Assembly (NCBI RefSeq): GCF_047263945.1
Contig: NZ_JBLAVB010000001.1
Coordinates: 744,001 to 808,000, forward strand
Origin: Rhodospirillum sp047263945
GTDB taxonomy: Bacteria; Pseudomonadota; Alphaproteobacteria; Rhodospirillales; Rhodospirillaceae
Direction of reading: 5' to 3'
DNA: 64,000 bases
The position numbers and the translations under genes were made by a program. Every line of letters starts with the position of its first letter. The first letter of the stretch is position 1. Under the pieces are notes generated by a model, which worked only from the letters and a program-made list of their open reading frames with translations, made no database searches and had not been told where the DNA came from. This document shows, one piece after another, positions 48,975-58,505 of the stretch.

Positions 48975-51044
48975 ATGGGTCACAGACAGCCCCTCCACAA
49001 GACATGGCCGTCTGCGAAAAAGAAGGGAAACCAAGGGGTCATGCCTCCCCTCACGCACTACGAGCTTTACGCGTTTGAAGGACACAACTGGACCCTTCAG
49101 CAACGCTTCGTTGGTTCCGAGCGAGAGACGGCTATTCAGGAAGCCAAATCGCTGGAAATTCACTTGGGCATGCCAACAAAGGTTATTCGGGAATACCACA
49201 ATCCACAATCAGGCATGTTCGACGAACACGTGGTCTATATCAGTCCGCGATTCAAAGAGGTAAAGGATCAGGCCAAGCAAGCTCGGGCCGGGAAGGCCCA
49301 AAGCCTGGGCTCTCGCCCCCATGCCAGCATGCCCGAAGGGTTGGAAAGCTACTCCAACTACAAATATACAGAGCAAGAATTGGCCGACAGGCGCTACGCA
49401 AAGTCCGTCGGAGACTTAATGGGGCGGGTTCTGTTGGTTCTAACCGCCAGCCTTATCCTTGCAGCCATGGGCACATCGTTAGTCCCAGCCGTACTCAACC
49501 TTCTCAATGCCGGCGGACAGATTGGCATTGGGAGTTTGGGAAATGTGCTTTTCGGGATTTTCTTATTCCTGTTCTTGGTTTCGACCGTCGTCATCGGGCG
49601 CAAGCTCATCCCCTTTGCAGGAATCCTGGCTAAAGCTCCGACTCCCAAGGGCCGCAGGGAACGCAAATACACCCCCTCAGCCGCAAAGGAGCAGGACACC
49701 AGGAAGTCCGCTCCTGAAGACCGTGATGAAGACGGAGAAGAAACAGATCCGGACTTCGACCCCATCGCCCTAATGGACGAGCATGCGGAACTGGTCCATC
49801 AACCCGCCCCGCCTCCCGATCCCAAGGACCAGCAAAAGCAGCGTGACGCCGAGCGCCTCGCAAAACGGAAGGCGGAAGCCGAAGAAAAACTCCGTAAAGC
49901 CCGGGAAGAAATCGAAAAGGCCCGGGGAGAAGATGCCCCCCCCCCGGATCCGGAAGAAGCAGAAGCCAGTCAGACCGACGACGACAGTCCCCAGGCCGAT
50001 CTGGCCCGGACTGCGGCCATGACCTTCCTTGGGGGCACGGTGGCGGCACTGAAGAGCATTTCGATCAAAATGGATGTCTTCACCCGCTTTGGCGTGAACC
50101 TCTATCTGGCGGGCGCCTGTGAGGCCTTGGCGGGCCACCTGGGTTTCCCCCAAAGCCTTCAACACGGCCTTCTGCGGGAAATGCTGGAAGTCATGGGGAC
50201 CCGTCCTGCCCTGGCATTGATGTTCATCGAGAAGCTCGAAGAATATCTGATGGAACCCCGCTATATGCTGATGGTGCAGGCGGGCCGTGAAGCCATGCTG
50301 GTTCAGCTTGCCGGAGGAAGTGACCCTTTCGGTGCCCTCCCCCAGATCATGGCGGACTGGAATACCCCGATCGCCAAAAAGCCGACGACCAGCACCATCG
50401 CCATCGTCTTCACCGACATGGTCGGCTCCACTGACATCAATTCCAAGGTGGGGGACTTGGTGGCCCGGGAAATCACACGGGTTCACAACACCATTGTTCG
50501 ATCTGCCCTCTCCCGCTTTGACGGACGGGAGGTCAAGCACACGGGTGACGGTATCATGGCCACTTTCCAGGTCATTTCCCAGGCAGCGGAAGCAGCAGCA
50601 GACATTCAGCGGGCTGTGGCAACTCACAATACCCGGCGACCAGACCTGGCCATCGGCCTGAGGATTGGCATCAACGCAGGCGAACCGCTGGTCGAGGAAA
50701 ATGACTACTATGGCATCGCGGTCACCTTGGCGGCACGGATTTGCGCTGCGGCGGAGGGAGGGTCTATCCTCTGCTCAGGAGTGGTCAGAGACTTGAGCCA
50801 AGGCAAGGACCTAAGGTTCCTGGACAGGGGACAGGCCAAGCTAAAGGGAATTTCCGACCCCCAACGCCTCTACGAAATCGTCTGGGATTCCAACGCTCCG
50901 ATTACTGACCAAGAAGACAGGCCCCACATGACGGAGCCCCCTGATGAAGAAGGGATCACCACCCCGGGGGCCAATGCCGAGTTGGAAAGCCCCCCTCATA
51001 CCGACGGGGAGACGGCACCCAAACCGACGGAAAATCCCGTCTAA
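48975..51044 (+). CDS. Class III adenylate/guanylate cyclase with membrane and regulatory N-terminal region
   Basis: 689 residues. A soluble N-terminal part (about 1-140) precedes two hydrophobic helices (about 150-175 and 190-212), a charged Lys/Glu linker (about 225-340, including a coiled coil near 275-315), a helical domain (about 345-460) and a class III cyclase domain (about 470-640). IVFTDMVGSTDI and HTGDGIMATF give the two metal-binding Asp residues. Specificity between ATP and GTP is not certain from reading. AGGAG 5 bases before ATG 48975 supports this start; 49041 is an alternative. The upstream DNA is AT-rich. Ends with a Pro/Glu-rich tail. Confidence 0.87.
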   Translation: MGHRQPLHKTWPSAKKKGNQGVMPPLTHYELYAFEGHNWTLQQRFVGSERETAIQEAKSLEIHLGMPTKVIREYHNPQSGMFDEHVVYISPRFKEVKDQAKQARAGKAQSLGSRPHASMPEGLESYSNYKYTEQELADRRYAKSVGDLMGRVLLVLTASLILAAMGTSLVPAVLNLLNAGGQIGIGSLGNVLFGIFLFLFLVSTVVIGRKLIPFAGILAKAPTPKGRRERKYTPSAAKEQDTRKSAPEDRDEDGEETDPDFDPIALMDEHAELVHQPAPPPDPKDQQKQRDAERLAKRKAEAEEKLRKAREEIEKARGEDAPPPDPEEAEASQTDDDSPQADLARTAAMTFLGGTVAALKSISIKMDVFTRFGVNLYLAGACEALAGHLGFPQSLQHGLLREMLEVMGTRPALALMFIEKLEEYLMEPRYMLMVQAGREAMLVQLAGGSDPFGALPQIMADWNTPIAKKPTTSTIAIVFTDMVGSTDINSKVGDLVAREITRVHNTIVRSALSRFDGREVKHTGDGIMATFQVISQAAEAAADIQRAVATHNTRRPDLAIGLRIGINAGEPLVEENDYYGIAVTLAARICAAAEGGSILCSGVVRDLSQGKDLRFLDRGQAKLKGISDPQRLYEIVWDSNAPITDQEDRPHMTEPPDEEGITTPGANAELESPPHTDGETAPKPTENPV

Positions 51045-51061
51045 TTTTTTAAATCGGCCCC

Positions 51062-51090
51062 TTGATCCCAAAATTTCTTAGACTTACATT
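51062..51090 (+). promoter_or_regulatory. Candidate sigma-70 promoter for the heat-shock gene
   Basis: TTGATC (51062-51067), 17-base spacer, TACATT (51085-51090). It would start transcription near 51097, exactly at the first hairpin of the leader. A sigma-32 type reading (CCCTTGAT) overlaps the same -35. Confidence 0.45.
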
Positions 51091-51096
51091 CTAACC

Positions 51097-51286
51097 GTGA
51101 CCGGGCCCATTGTGGGGCGGTCACGGGGAACGGCGCCACCTGCGGGCCTTTCGCCTTGGGTTATTGAGAGCTTGGCAGCATCCCGTCGGACGGATGTCGT
51201 CTCCCCGCTCGCTAAAGCGATGAAGCCGGTCTCCGGTTCGTCGTTGTAAGTTGTGACACTCGTATCGCTCAATGGAGGATATGACC
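51097..51286 (+). ncRNA. ROSE-like RNA thermometer in the hsp20 5' leader
   Basis: A ~190-base leader with successive hairpins: GTGACCG/CGGTCAC (51097-51124), CGCT/AGCG near 51210 and CCGG/CCGG near 51227. The last hairpin pairs TATC-G-CTC (51263-51270) with GAGGATA (51275-51281) across an AATG loop, leaving one bulged G and hiding the GGAGG ribosome site (51274-51278). The 5' strand contains TCGCT, which fits the U(U/C)GCU signature of ROSE elements. These melt on heating and open the ribosome site of small heat-shock genes. Confidence 0.72.
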
Positions 51287-51757
51287 ATGCGTACTTTTGA
51301 TCCGACCCCCCTGCACCGTTTCGCCATCGGCTTTGACAATATCAGCCGCATTCTCGATGCAGCGACCCGCCTGGATGACCAAGCCGTCGCCTACCCACCG
51401 TACAACATCGAGAAACTGAGCGAAAACGACTACCGCATTACCATGGCCGTTGCCGGGTTTGGCGAGAGCGACTTGGACGTTATCGTTCAGGAGAACACCC
51501 TCATCATTTCGGGAAAAATTCACCGCGCAGAGAGCGAATCCAAGGCTCCCGAGTTCCTGCACCGAGGCATCGCAGGCCGTGCATTCGAGCGGAAGTTCGA
51601 ATTGGCTGATCACATACAGGTCAAGGGTGCTGCACTCGAGAACGGCCTGCTCCATGTGGACCTGGAACGTCTGGTCCCCGAGGAAAAGCTGCCCCGCAAG
51701 GTCGCCATTCAGTCCTCGGGCACGGGCGCTAAGGCCATCGAGAACAAGGCCGCCTAG
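51287..51757 (+). CDS. Small heat-shock protein, Hsp20/IbpA type
   Basis: 156 residues. MRTFDPTPLHRFAIGFDNI at the start is the typical alphaproteobacterial IbpA N-terminus; the alpha-crystallin domain (about 40-130) includes YRITMAVAGFGESDLDV, FLHRGIAGRAFERKFEL and ALENGLLHVDLER. I chose ATG 51287, 8 bases after GGAGG; ATG 51281 is only 2 bases away. The protein should hold unfolded proteins during stress. Control by the upstream ROSE-like leader is likely. Confidence 0.94.
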   Translation: MRTFDPTPLHRFAIGFDNISRILDAATRLDDQAVAYPPYNIEKLSENDYRITMAVAGFGESDLDVIVQENTLIISGKIHRAESESKAPEFLHRGIAGRAFERKFELADHIQVKGAALENGLLHVDLERLVPEEKLPRKVAIQSSGTGAKAIENKAA

Positions 51758-51936
51758 GCGGTCTGATCACCTCCCTCATGCATCCTCCAGACGAGAAGTT
51801 TGGATCGGTGATGCATAGGACCAGATCTCCTGCGCCGTCAGATGAATCTTTCCAAGCCGTCGGTGTACGGGGAGAAAGGGCCGAGCAGTGTTCGGCCCTT
51901 TCAACGTGTCTTTGAAAGAAGATGCCTTGAAGCCCC

Positions 51937-52461
51937 TTAAGGTTTTTTCTGAGCCAACACCCGATTCTCGACCAACCATTTCAGGCCCCGCCGCCAAGCT
52001 TGGTCGGTGTTGCCGCGAATATCCGTTTGATATTGGGCCACAACCTGACCGCTTTGCGCGTCTCGCTCTCGGATGATAACGGTCTGAATCAAAACAGAGA
52101 TCTTTTGAACCGCACCGGTGAAGGATCGCTCCGCGCCGACAGCCCTGGCCAGACCCGCCTCGCATTCATTGCAAGAAAAAACGTTCCCTTGTTTTGCGAT
52201 GCGTCCCGTCAGGGGAGAGATGTCCTGAACCCCATATCGACCACTCTCGCTCAGCAACTGGCGGAAATAATCGGAAAGCATGGCGATCCGGGCGTGTTCG
52301 GCCTCGTTCTTTTCCCCATAGTCCACCTCCTGACTGTAATTGATAAAAGCCATATCAAAGACTGCCACAGGCTCCGGCTTGTCGGCCCTGGCGGTGTGCG
52401 ACGCAAGAACCAATCCTGCGGCTGCCCCCACAGCTGCAAAAGCAATCGTCCAGTTTCTCAT
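51937..52461 (-). CDS. Secreted protein of DUF2380/DUF3280 type
   Basis: 174 residues. ATG 52461 has GGAGG 7 bases upstream and opens a signal peptide (about 1-26, ending SHTARA). The mature part has VAVFDMAFINYS, DYFRQLLSESGRYGV and CNECEAGLARAVGAE, which I recall from DUF2380-like secreted proteins; the later part reads VLIQTVIIRERDAQSGQVVAQYQTDIRG-like strands. Function unknown. Convergent with hsp20. Confidence 0.75.
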   Translation of the reverse strand: MRNWTIAFAAVGAAAGLVLASHTARADKPEPVAVFDMAFINYSQEVDYGEKNEAEHARIAMLSDYFRQLLSESGRYGVQDISPLTGRIAKQGNVFSCNECEAGLARAVGAERSFTGAVQKISVLIQTVIIRERDAQSGQVVAQYQTDIRGNTDQAWRRGLKWLVENRVLAQKKP

Positions 52462-52605
52462 TTTTTCATCCTCCCATTTGTCCGGGTTCTCCCGTTGAAC
52501 ATACGAGCCTACCAGGGTCTCGGATCCCATGTTTGCTATTTGGGACCCAGACCTCATGCAAACCGCCCATCAGTTCGTGATCATGTCCCCGATAGTGGTG
52601 TAATT

Positions 52606-52746
52606 CCAAGGTGCGGTGAGTTTGCCTCACCGCACCTTGGAAGCGGCCAAGTGGCCGCCGCGCCTTATGGCGCGTAAAAGCCCGCCTGGCGTTTGAACGC
52701 AAGAAAAGCGGCCTGGGTTTCAACCCGCGCCGCTTGGTATAAGAGG
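52606..52746. repeat. R3 repeat copy a
   Basis: About 141 bases. It starts with a strong stem CCAAGGTGCGGTGAG/CTCACCGCACCTTGG and continues with GGCCAAGTGGCC, GCGCCTTATGGCGC and CGCTTGGTATAA. The same unit lies inverted at 59521-59661. This copy has lost the outer TATAA on its left end. The gap 52462-52947 holds nothing else that I recognise. Confidence 0.9.
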
Positions 52747-52947
52747 GGTGGTCACCGGGAAATCTCGGTAAGGTTTTGCTACCACACCAAACCACGTCAG
52801 CCTCTCTGAAGCTGAAGTCTTCTTGGGGGAATTTCTCCGGCGCCAGGGGTTATCCGGGGTAAAGCGGGTGGTTTCCGAAACGAGGAAACATCGTATCCAG
52901 CTCAACCAAATGGAAAACAGCCGTTTCCAAAAACACCCCACAAACGA

Positions 52948-55404
52948 TCATGGTTCCGCTTTAGGCTGATCATCAACCGGTTTGCCTGGAAAATACTCAC
53001 TGATATCCACATCATCCAATTGATCGGGTCGCAAATAACTTTCCGCGTATTCACGCCAAACCCCTGATCGCAAGAACAGCGCGTACAAGTCAGGGTCGAT
53101 ATGGCCTCCCGCAACCATGCTCGCCATGATCTTCAACGCTTCCGAAATAGTCTTGGGCGTCTTATAGGGGCGATCCACCGCAGTCAGCGCCTCGAAAATA
53201 TCGGCGATGGCCATGATCCGAGCAGGAACGGACATCTCGCCAGCCTTAATGCCTCGCGGATATCCGGTCCCGTCCATTTTCTCATGGTGCCCGCTCGCGT
53301 ATTCAGGCACCCGCTTCAATCCCTGCGGTAAGGGGAGGTTTTCCAACATCACAATAGTCTGCGTAATGTGGTCATTGATCTTGTAGCGCTCTTCTTCTGT
53401 CAAGGTGCCTCGGCGAATGGACAGGTTATAGAATTCCCCGTGATTATATTGGACTGCAGGGGGCATCATACGGATACCGTACCTGTTCTCCTCCTCAAGC
53501 GGTGGCTTGCCATCCGGCCAATGGAAAATATGGTTCGGTCGATCTGCCAATAGAGTCTCCAAAGCAGGAGCGGGTATCCTTGGCACACCCTCCAACCGTT
53601 GTTCTTCAGCAATGGACAGGCCTTGCCGATCATCGAAATGACGCACCCAGGTCCGCTCGCCAATGGCCCTTAGGCGTTCGATCTCCCCATCATCCATGGA
53701 TTCACCGCCAATATTGGTCTTTGCGACAAAGGCGAACTCCTCCAACAGGCGGGCTTGCTCCTCCGCCATGCGCGCCCGGGCCTGGGCGGGGTCGGCTCCG
53801 GCCAACAGGCTGTCCCGATAGCCGATCTCCGCGTCGCGCCACAACACCTCAAACCGCATTCGAACCTCGTGAATGCGGTTGTAGATCGTCTCCAGCTTGG
53901 TGGCTTTATCGACCACGTATTCAGGGCTCGTCACCTTGCCGCAGTCGTGCAACCAACTCGCGATATGCAGCTCACGCCACTCCTCATCGGTCAAGTCAAA
54001 GAGGGCGAAAGGTCCTTCTGTCTCAGCACAGGCAGCCTCGGTCAGCATGCGGGCGATTTCCGGCACCCTGGCGCAATGCCCACCCGTATAAGCGGACTTG
54101 GCATCGATGGCCGAAGCGATGAGCTCGATAAAGCTGTCGAGGAGATCGCGCTGGGCTTCGATAAGCAGTTGAACTTCCAAGGCAACACCGGCCTGGACGG
54201 CCATGGACTCGACCACGGGGATTTTACTCTCGTCGAAGGGAATCACCTCGCCGGTCTCCGGGTCCGAAGCGTTGATCAATTGCAGGACGCCGGTCACCTG
54301 CCCCTGCCGGTTCCGCAGCGGTATGACCAAAAAGCTCATGGAGCGATAGCCATTGGCTTCGTCAAAGCGCTTGGGTCCGGTAAAGTCAAAAAGCGCTGAG
54401 TCATAGGCATCGGGAATATTGATGACGTTCCCGGTCAATGCTGCATGGGTCGCCAATTGGGAATGATTTTCGGTCCCATCCGGATTCCTCAACTTCAAGG
54501 GCGGAAAGGGAATGTCATCCCCCGTCTCCCCGCCCAACCGAATACCCAGAGATTGATTCAGAATAATACCGAAGGTCAGCTCCTCCCGATCGGGATCGAG
54601 AACATAGACCGTTCCGCCATCGGCCCCATGGATATCCTTTGCCGCCATCAGCAGGGTTTCAATCAACCGCTTGGCATTCCTCTCAGACCCCATGAGAATG
54701 CCCAACTCGATCATCTTGGAACGGCTATATTCCAATTCCTTCCGTCGGCTTTCCATAAGGTTATAGGTCCGGATCACCTCACCCAGCTCATCACCGCTGG
54801 TCCAATCGACATGGCGCGTTCCAGATTTATCCTGGTTGGCGAGCATGGCTTGCCGCAACCGTTCCAGGGGCACAAAGATCAAACGGTCCGTCGCAACCCA
54901 GATAATCAGGGTCATCAGCACAACCAGGGCAACCCCGGTGATGGCGTAACGTTTGACCGTGGATCGCACCTCTGCGTCGATGACATGTTGGTCAAATGCA
55001 ACCCGCAGGAAGCCGACCCGATGGGCCTTCTCTCCCTCGTAATAGGTGATCGGCTCGGAGACGACAAAATCCAGGTCGCTTTCCATCGCGCTCACATCGC
55101 CCCCGGTCGCCAGGATTTGGGTATCGGCATCCAGGACGATCAGGCCCTTGAATTCCGGATGCGCCATCATCACCGAAATAAAATCCTTCAACAGAGCATC
55201 ATCATAGGTCCAGACGGGTTGCGCCAGGACGACAGCACTGCTTTGTGCGAAACGGACCAACCGCTCCCGCAGTTGCGCCAGTCTCTCCGCATGATTTTGG
55301 CTTTCCAAAACCGCGAAGACAGACATCAAAACCAAAATGATGCCAGGGAGAACGATCGCCAGCAGCTTGATCCTCAACGAGGCCCTTCCACAAGGCGCTG
55401 TCAT
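52948..55404 (-). CDS. Membrane HD-GYP phosphodiesterase with HAMP and GAF domains
   Basis: 818 residues. A membrane helix (about 12-32), a periplasmic sensor segment (about 40-150), a second helix (about 155-175), a HAMP linker, a GAF domain (about 245-415) and an HD-GYP domain (about 430-780) with a large insert. HDCGK near 485 and HHEKMDGTGYPRG near 705 are the HD-GYP signatures, so cyclic di-GMP hydrolysis is expected. It overlaps the upstream periplasmic binding-protein gene by four bases, which suggests the binding protein feeds a signal to this receptor. Confidence 0.92.
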   Translation of the reverse strand: MTAPCGRASLRIKLLAIVLPGIILVLMSVFAVLESQNHAERLAQLRERLVRFAQSSAVVLAQPVWTYDDALLKDFISVMMAHPEFKGLIVLDADTQILATGGDVSAMESDLDFVVSEPITYYEGEKAHRVGFLRVAFDQHVIDAEVRSTVKRYAITGVALVVLMTLIIWVATDRLIFVPLERLRQAMLANQDKSGTRHVDWTSGDELGEVIRTYNLMESRRKELEYSRSKMIELGILMGSERNAKRLIETLLMAAKDIHGADGGTVYVLDPDREELTFGIILNQSLGIRLGGETGDDIPFPPLKLRNPDGTENHSQLATHAALTGNVINIPDAYDSALFDFTGPKRFDEANGYRSMSFLVIPLRNRQGQVTGVLQLINASDPETGEVIPFDESKIPVVESMAVQAGVALEVQLLIEAQRDLLDSFIELIASAIDAKSAYTGGHCARVPEIARMLTEAACAETEGPFALFDLTDEEWRELHIASWLHDCGKVTSPEYVVDKATKLETIYNRIHEVRMRFEVLWRDAEIGYRDSLLAGADPAQARARMAEEQARLLEEFAFVAKTNIGGESMDDGEIERLRAIGERTWVRHFDDRQGLSIAEEQRLEGVPRIPAPALETLLADRPNHIFHWPDGKPPLEEENRYGIRMMPPAVQYNHGEFYNLSIRRGTLTEEERYKINDHITQTIVMLENLPLPQGLKRVPEYASGHHEKMDGTGYPRGIKAGEMSVPARIMAIADIFEALTAVDRPYKTPKTISEALKIMASMVAGGHIDPDLYALFLRSGVWREYAESYLRPDQLDDVDISEYFPGKPVDDQPKAEP

Positions 55405-56195
55405 TGCAGATCTCCCAATGCTTGGTTAAAGCGGGCAATCAGCCCAGGATCCGTCGCCTTGGAACAGATCAAGTGCCGGTCATTTCCCGGCGGAATGTCG
55501 GACATGGTCAACAGCACGATGTCTTCCGCCGCAGCGGCCAGGCTATCCATCAGAACCATGGCCTCCACTTCAGATACGATCATATAGTCGAACCGACCGC
55601 CCAATAGCATTCGGGCCATACCCGTTTCATCCTGTGATACTGTCACACGGGGTGGATCCAAGCCTGCAACCAAACCGTCCAAATATGACCCATAGGAATA
55701 GCCCAGTTTGCCTCCCATACGCAGACTCTTATCCGCCAGCATTCCCTGAGCCGTCTTATGGAACTGAACGGCGACATTGTCGGCACGTGTCATGATCCTT
55801 GATGGTTTATCCGTATAGATCACGTCAGAAAACTGGCCAAAGACCTCCCTGTCGGCCCGCTTGAACCACCCCAGGGCACAAAGGGGACCTCTATTGGCCT
55901 CAATGGCCCTGAGATGACCATTGGGTTGCGTCTGAACCCATTCAAAGAAAATTCCGGCTTTGTCAAAAGCCATCTTGGCAGGTGTCGCCACCAGACCAAT
56001 ATAGCCACCGTCTGCTCTGGACTCATAATAAGGAGGTCGCTCGAAGACCAGGACCTTCAAAGGCTTCTCAGCAGCTCGAGCGGGTCCGGCATTGCCTGCC
56101 ACCGAACCCAAAACAACCACGCTCAAAACAAATACGCCCAAAACACATCCGCTCTGGACGACACCTGCCAGAGCGGCGACGGACCAGCCCTTCAT
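55401..56195 (-). CDS. Periplasmic binding protein, SBP_bac_3-like
   Basis: 264 residues. A long signal region (about 1-42, ending ARAAEKP) precedes an amino-acid-binding type II fold: KVLVFERPPYYESRADGGYIGL, MAFDKAGIFFEWV, RIMTRADNVAVQF, GGKLGYSYGSYLDGL, GGRFDYMIVSEVEA. No transporter genes are adjacent, and the stop overlaps the start of the HD-GYP gene. It is therefore likely a sensor partner for that protein rather than an uptake component. Ligand unknown. Confidence 0.85.
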   Translation of the reverse strand: MKGWSVAALAGVVQSGCVLGVFVLSVVVLGSVAGNAGPARAAEKPLKVLVFERPPYYESRADGGYIGLVATPAKMAFDKAGIFFEWVQTQPNGHLRAIEANRGPLCALGWFKRADREVFGQFSDVIYTDKPSRIMTRADNVAVQFHKTAQGMLADKSLRMGGKLGYSYGSYLDGLVAGLDPPRVTVSQDETGMARMLLGGRFDYMIVSEVEAMVLMDSLAAAAEDIVLLTMSDIPPGNDRHLICSKATDPGLIARFNQALGDLQ

Positions 56196-56610
56196 CCTGC
56201 CCTCCAGTTGTCCGATCTCAAATCACCTTTTGTGCTCACACAGGCCACTAAAACAGTACTCCAAACACGGTCTGGGCGCGACGGGAAGAAAAAACCCCAA
56301 GGCGTTTCTTTTTCCACCCTTATAAGGACGCTCAGAAATAGCTCTACAGCTGGAAGCAAATCCTGTTCTTTTCGGACCCCCTCCCCCTGATCAAACCGAT
56401 CGCATGGGCCCGGTATCCTCCCCCCCCCTTACAACCGCAACATGGTCGTCTTCATGGCGCGGGGGCTGGAGCGGGACGCGATGCCAGAGGGGAAGACGCT
56501 CTGGACCGAGTAACGCCGAAGACCTGAAATGCTCTCGTGGTTGCAACCTTATTTGGGAACCAATTCCCTCGACACCCATTATTCCAAGCAAAACTTGGAA
56601 AAGGATCCCC
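56196..56610. other. Intergenic region between divergent genes
   Basis: 415 bases between the divergent binding-protein gene and the GNAT-nitrilase gene. The frame of the latter is open back to 56404, but the residues do not resemble its family. No repeat family or hairpin of note was seen; the two promoters should lie here. Confidence 0.5.
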
Positions 56611-58161
56611 ATGACCGACGAATCCACCCCCCGCCTGGTTGTCCGCCACGCCACCCTCTCGGACATTCCGGCCATCCGAGAGCTTTGCGCAAAGGTCTAT
56701 GCCGACTCGGCTCCCTATTCGACAGCCCAGTTGCGCGGCCAACTTCAAAACTTCCCTGAAGGCCAATTCGTTGCCGTGCTTGAGGGAAACATTGTCGGCT
56801 ATTGCGCCACCTTCCGGGTCACGGGTGAGATCGCCCTCGCCCCGCACACCTGGACGGAGATCACGGGTGGAGGGTTCGCCAGCCGCCACGATCCGGAGGG
56901 AGATTGGCTCTACGGTATGGAGGTCTTCGTCGATCCGGAAAATCGGGGCCTGCGTCTGGGACAGCGCCTGTATACAGCGCGGAAGTCCCTTTGCGAGTCC
57001 TTGGGGCTACGCGGCATCATCTTCGGTGGGCGCCTACCGGGATTGGTTCGACGCGCCGCCAAAGTCGGGGGCGCAGAGGGCTATGTGAAAGCTGTGGTGG
57101 AAAAACGCCTCCGCGACCCTGTCCTTTCCTTCCAATTACGCAATGGCTTCGATGTCCACGGCATCCTGAAAGATTATCTGCCGTCGGACAAAGAAAGTCT
57201 GGGATACGCAGCCCACCTGGTCTGGCAGAACCCCACATTCGTCGAGCCCGAGGTCGTTGGACGCCGTCGCCGACCGGCACGGGAGCCAAACACCGTGCGT
57301 GTCTCCATTGTCCAATATCAGCAACGCCGGGTCAGCTCCTTCGAAGAATTCGGTAAAAACGTCGAGTATTTTGTGGACGTGGTCGCGGATTATAAGGCTG
57401 ACTTCGTGGTCTTCCCTGAGCTGTTCACTCTCCAGCTACTCTCCATCGAAAACGAGCCGATTCCGGCCAACGAAGCCATTGCCCATCTGACCAGTTACAC
57501 CGAGCGCCTCAAGAAGCTGCTGTCAGATCTGGCTGTCAGTTACAACATCAACATCATCGGCGGATCCCACCCAACGCGAGTGGAGGATGGGACAATCCAG
57601 AACATTTGCTATGTCTGCCTGAGGGATGGCTCGATCCACAGCCAAGTCAAGATCCACCCCACCCCGAATGAACGGTACTGGTGGCGGATTGAAGGGGGTA
57701 ACGAAAGCGACACCATCATGACCGACTGCGGCCCAATCGGAGTGATGATCTGCTACGATAGCGAATTCCCGGAACTGGCCCGTCACCTTGTCGACCAGGG
57801 GGCCCGCATGCTCTTCGTTCCCTTCTGCACTGACGAGCGGCAAAGCTACTTGCGTGTCCGCTACTGCTGCCAGGCGCGAGCGGTAGAGAACCAAGCCTAT
57901 GTCATCATGTCGGGGAACGTGGGCAACCTGCCCAACGTCGAGAACATGGATATCCAATACGCCCAAAGCTGCATTCTAACCCCCTGTGACACCCCTTTCG
58001 CGCGGGATGGTATCGCTGCGGACACAACGCCGAACGTAGAAATGGTTGCCTTCGCCGATCTGCGATTGGATGACCTAAACGCCGCGCGGGACTCAGGGAC
58101 GGTGCAAAATCTCAAGGACCGCCGGTTCGATCTATATACGGTCGACTGGAAACGAAAATAG
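56611..58161 (+). CDS. GNAT acetyltransferase-nitrilase fusion protein
   Basis: 516 residues. The N-terminal ~215 residues are a GNAT-like domain (RHATLSDIPAIRELC; MEVFVDPENRGLRLGQRLYTARK for acetyl-CoA binding). The rest is a nitrilase-superfamily amidase with Glu in VVFPELF (near 269), Lys in KIHPTPNE (near 346) and Cys in MICYDSEFPEL (near 380). AAGGA 6 bases upstream fixes ATG 56611. Fusions of this kind are known in bacteria and are thought to be amidohydrolases; the substrate is not known. Confidence 0.92.
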   Translation: MTDESTPRLVVRHATLSDIPAIRELCAKVYADSAPYSTAQLRGQLQNFPEGQFVAVLEGNIVGYCATFRVTGEIALAPHTWTEITGGGFASRHDPEGDWLYGMEVFVDPENRGLRLGQRLYTARKSLCESLGLRGIIFGGRLPGLVRRAAKVGGAEGYVKAVVEKRLRDPVLSFQLRNGFDVHGILKDYLPSDKESLGYAAHLVWQNPTFVEPEVVGRRRRPAREPNTVRVSIVQYQQRRVSSFEEFGKNVEYFVDVVADYKADFVVFPELFTLQLLSIENEPIPANEAIAHLTSYTERLKKLLSDLAVSYNINIIGGSHPTRVEDGTIQNICYVCLRDGSIHSQVKIHPTPNERYWWRIEGGNESDTIMTDCGPIGVMICYDSEFPELARHLVDQGARMLFVPFCTDERQSYLRVRYCCQARAVENQAYVIMSGNVGNLPNVENMDIQYAQSCILTPCDTPFARDGIAADTTPNVEMVAFADLRLDDLNAARDSGTVQNLKDRRFDLYTVDWKRK

Positions 58162-58317
58162 CCCAACGGCGCATTCAGTTTGAAACCGGGCGGGGATCGG
58201 GGTGGGCTTAACCCGCGTTTCCTATCCTTTCTCCCTTGCCTGGGACCTTAAAGCCCAACCCAAAATTCATCCCGTAAATTCAAAGAGTTCCGTCATGCCC
58301 GTGAACACGGACCAGAA

Positions 58318-58466
58318 TACACGACAGTGTCTCGTCTTTTTTTGGGCGATAGCCCAAGCCCATTTGGGGGCAAATGCCCCCAAACCCCCATTTTTCTTTT
58401 ATAAATATGGGCCTGACGTCTGGGACCTTTCGGCCCCAGTTGGGGGACGGGGCTTTGCCGCGTGAC
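58318..58466. repeat. R2 repeat copy d
   Basis: Begins ATACACGACAGTG; hairpins GGGCGATAGCCC, GGGGGCAAATGCCCCC, GGGACC/GGCCCC and CGGGGC/GCCGCG are visible, the last two partly decayed, and the far end has lost the GTACAC. Fills most of the 344-base gap before the methyltransferase gene. Confidence 0.88.
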
Positions 58467-58505
58467 TGCCCCCATTAACGATTTCACTCCGATCCTAAGT
58501 CATAC

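Noticed and set aside
52466..52795. Small proteins sharing the phrase YTKRRGLKP (here and at 59243-59662)
   Set aside because: Both are readings through the two R3 repeat copies, not genes.
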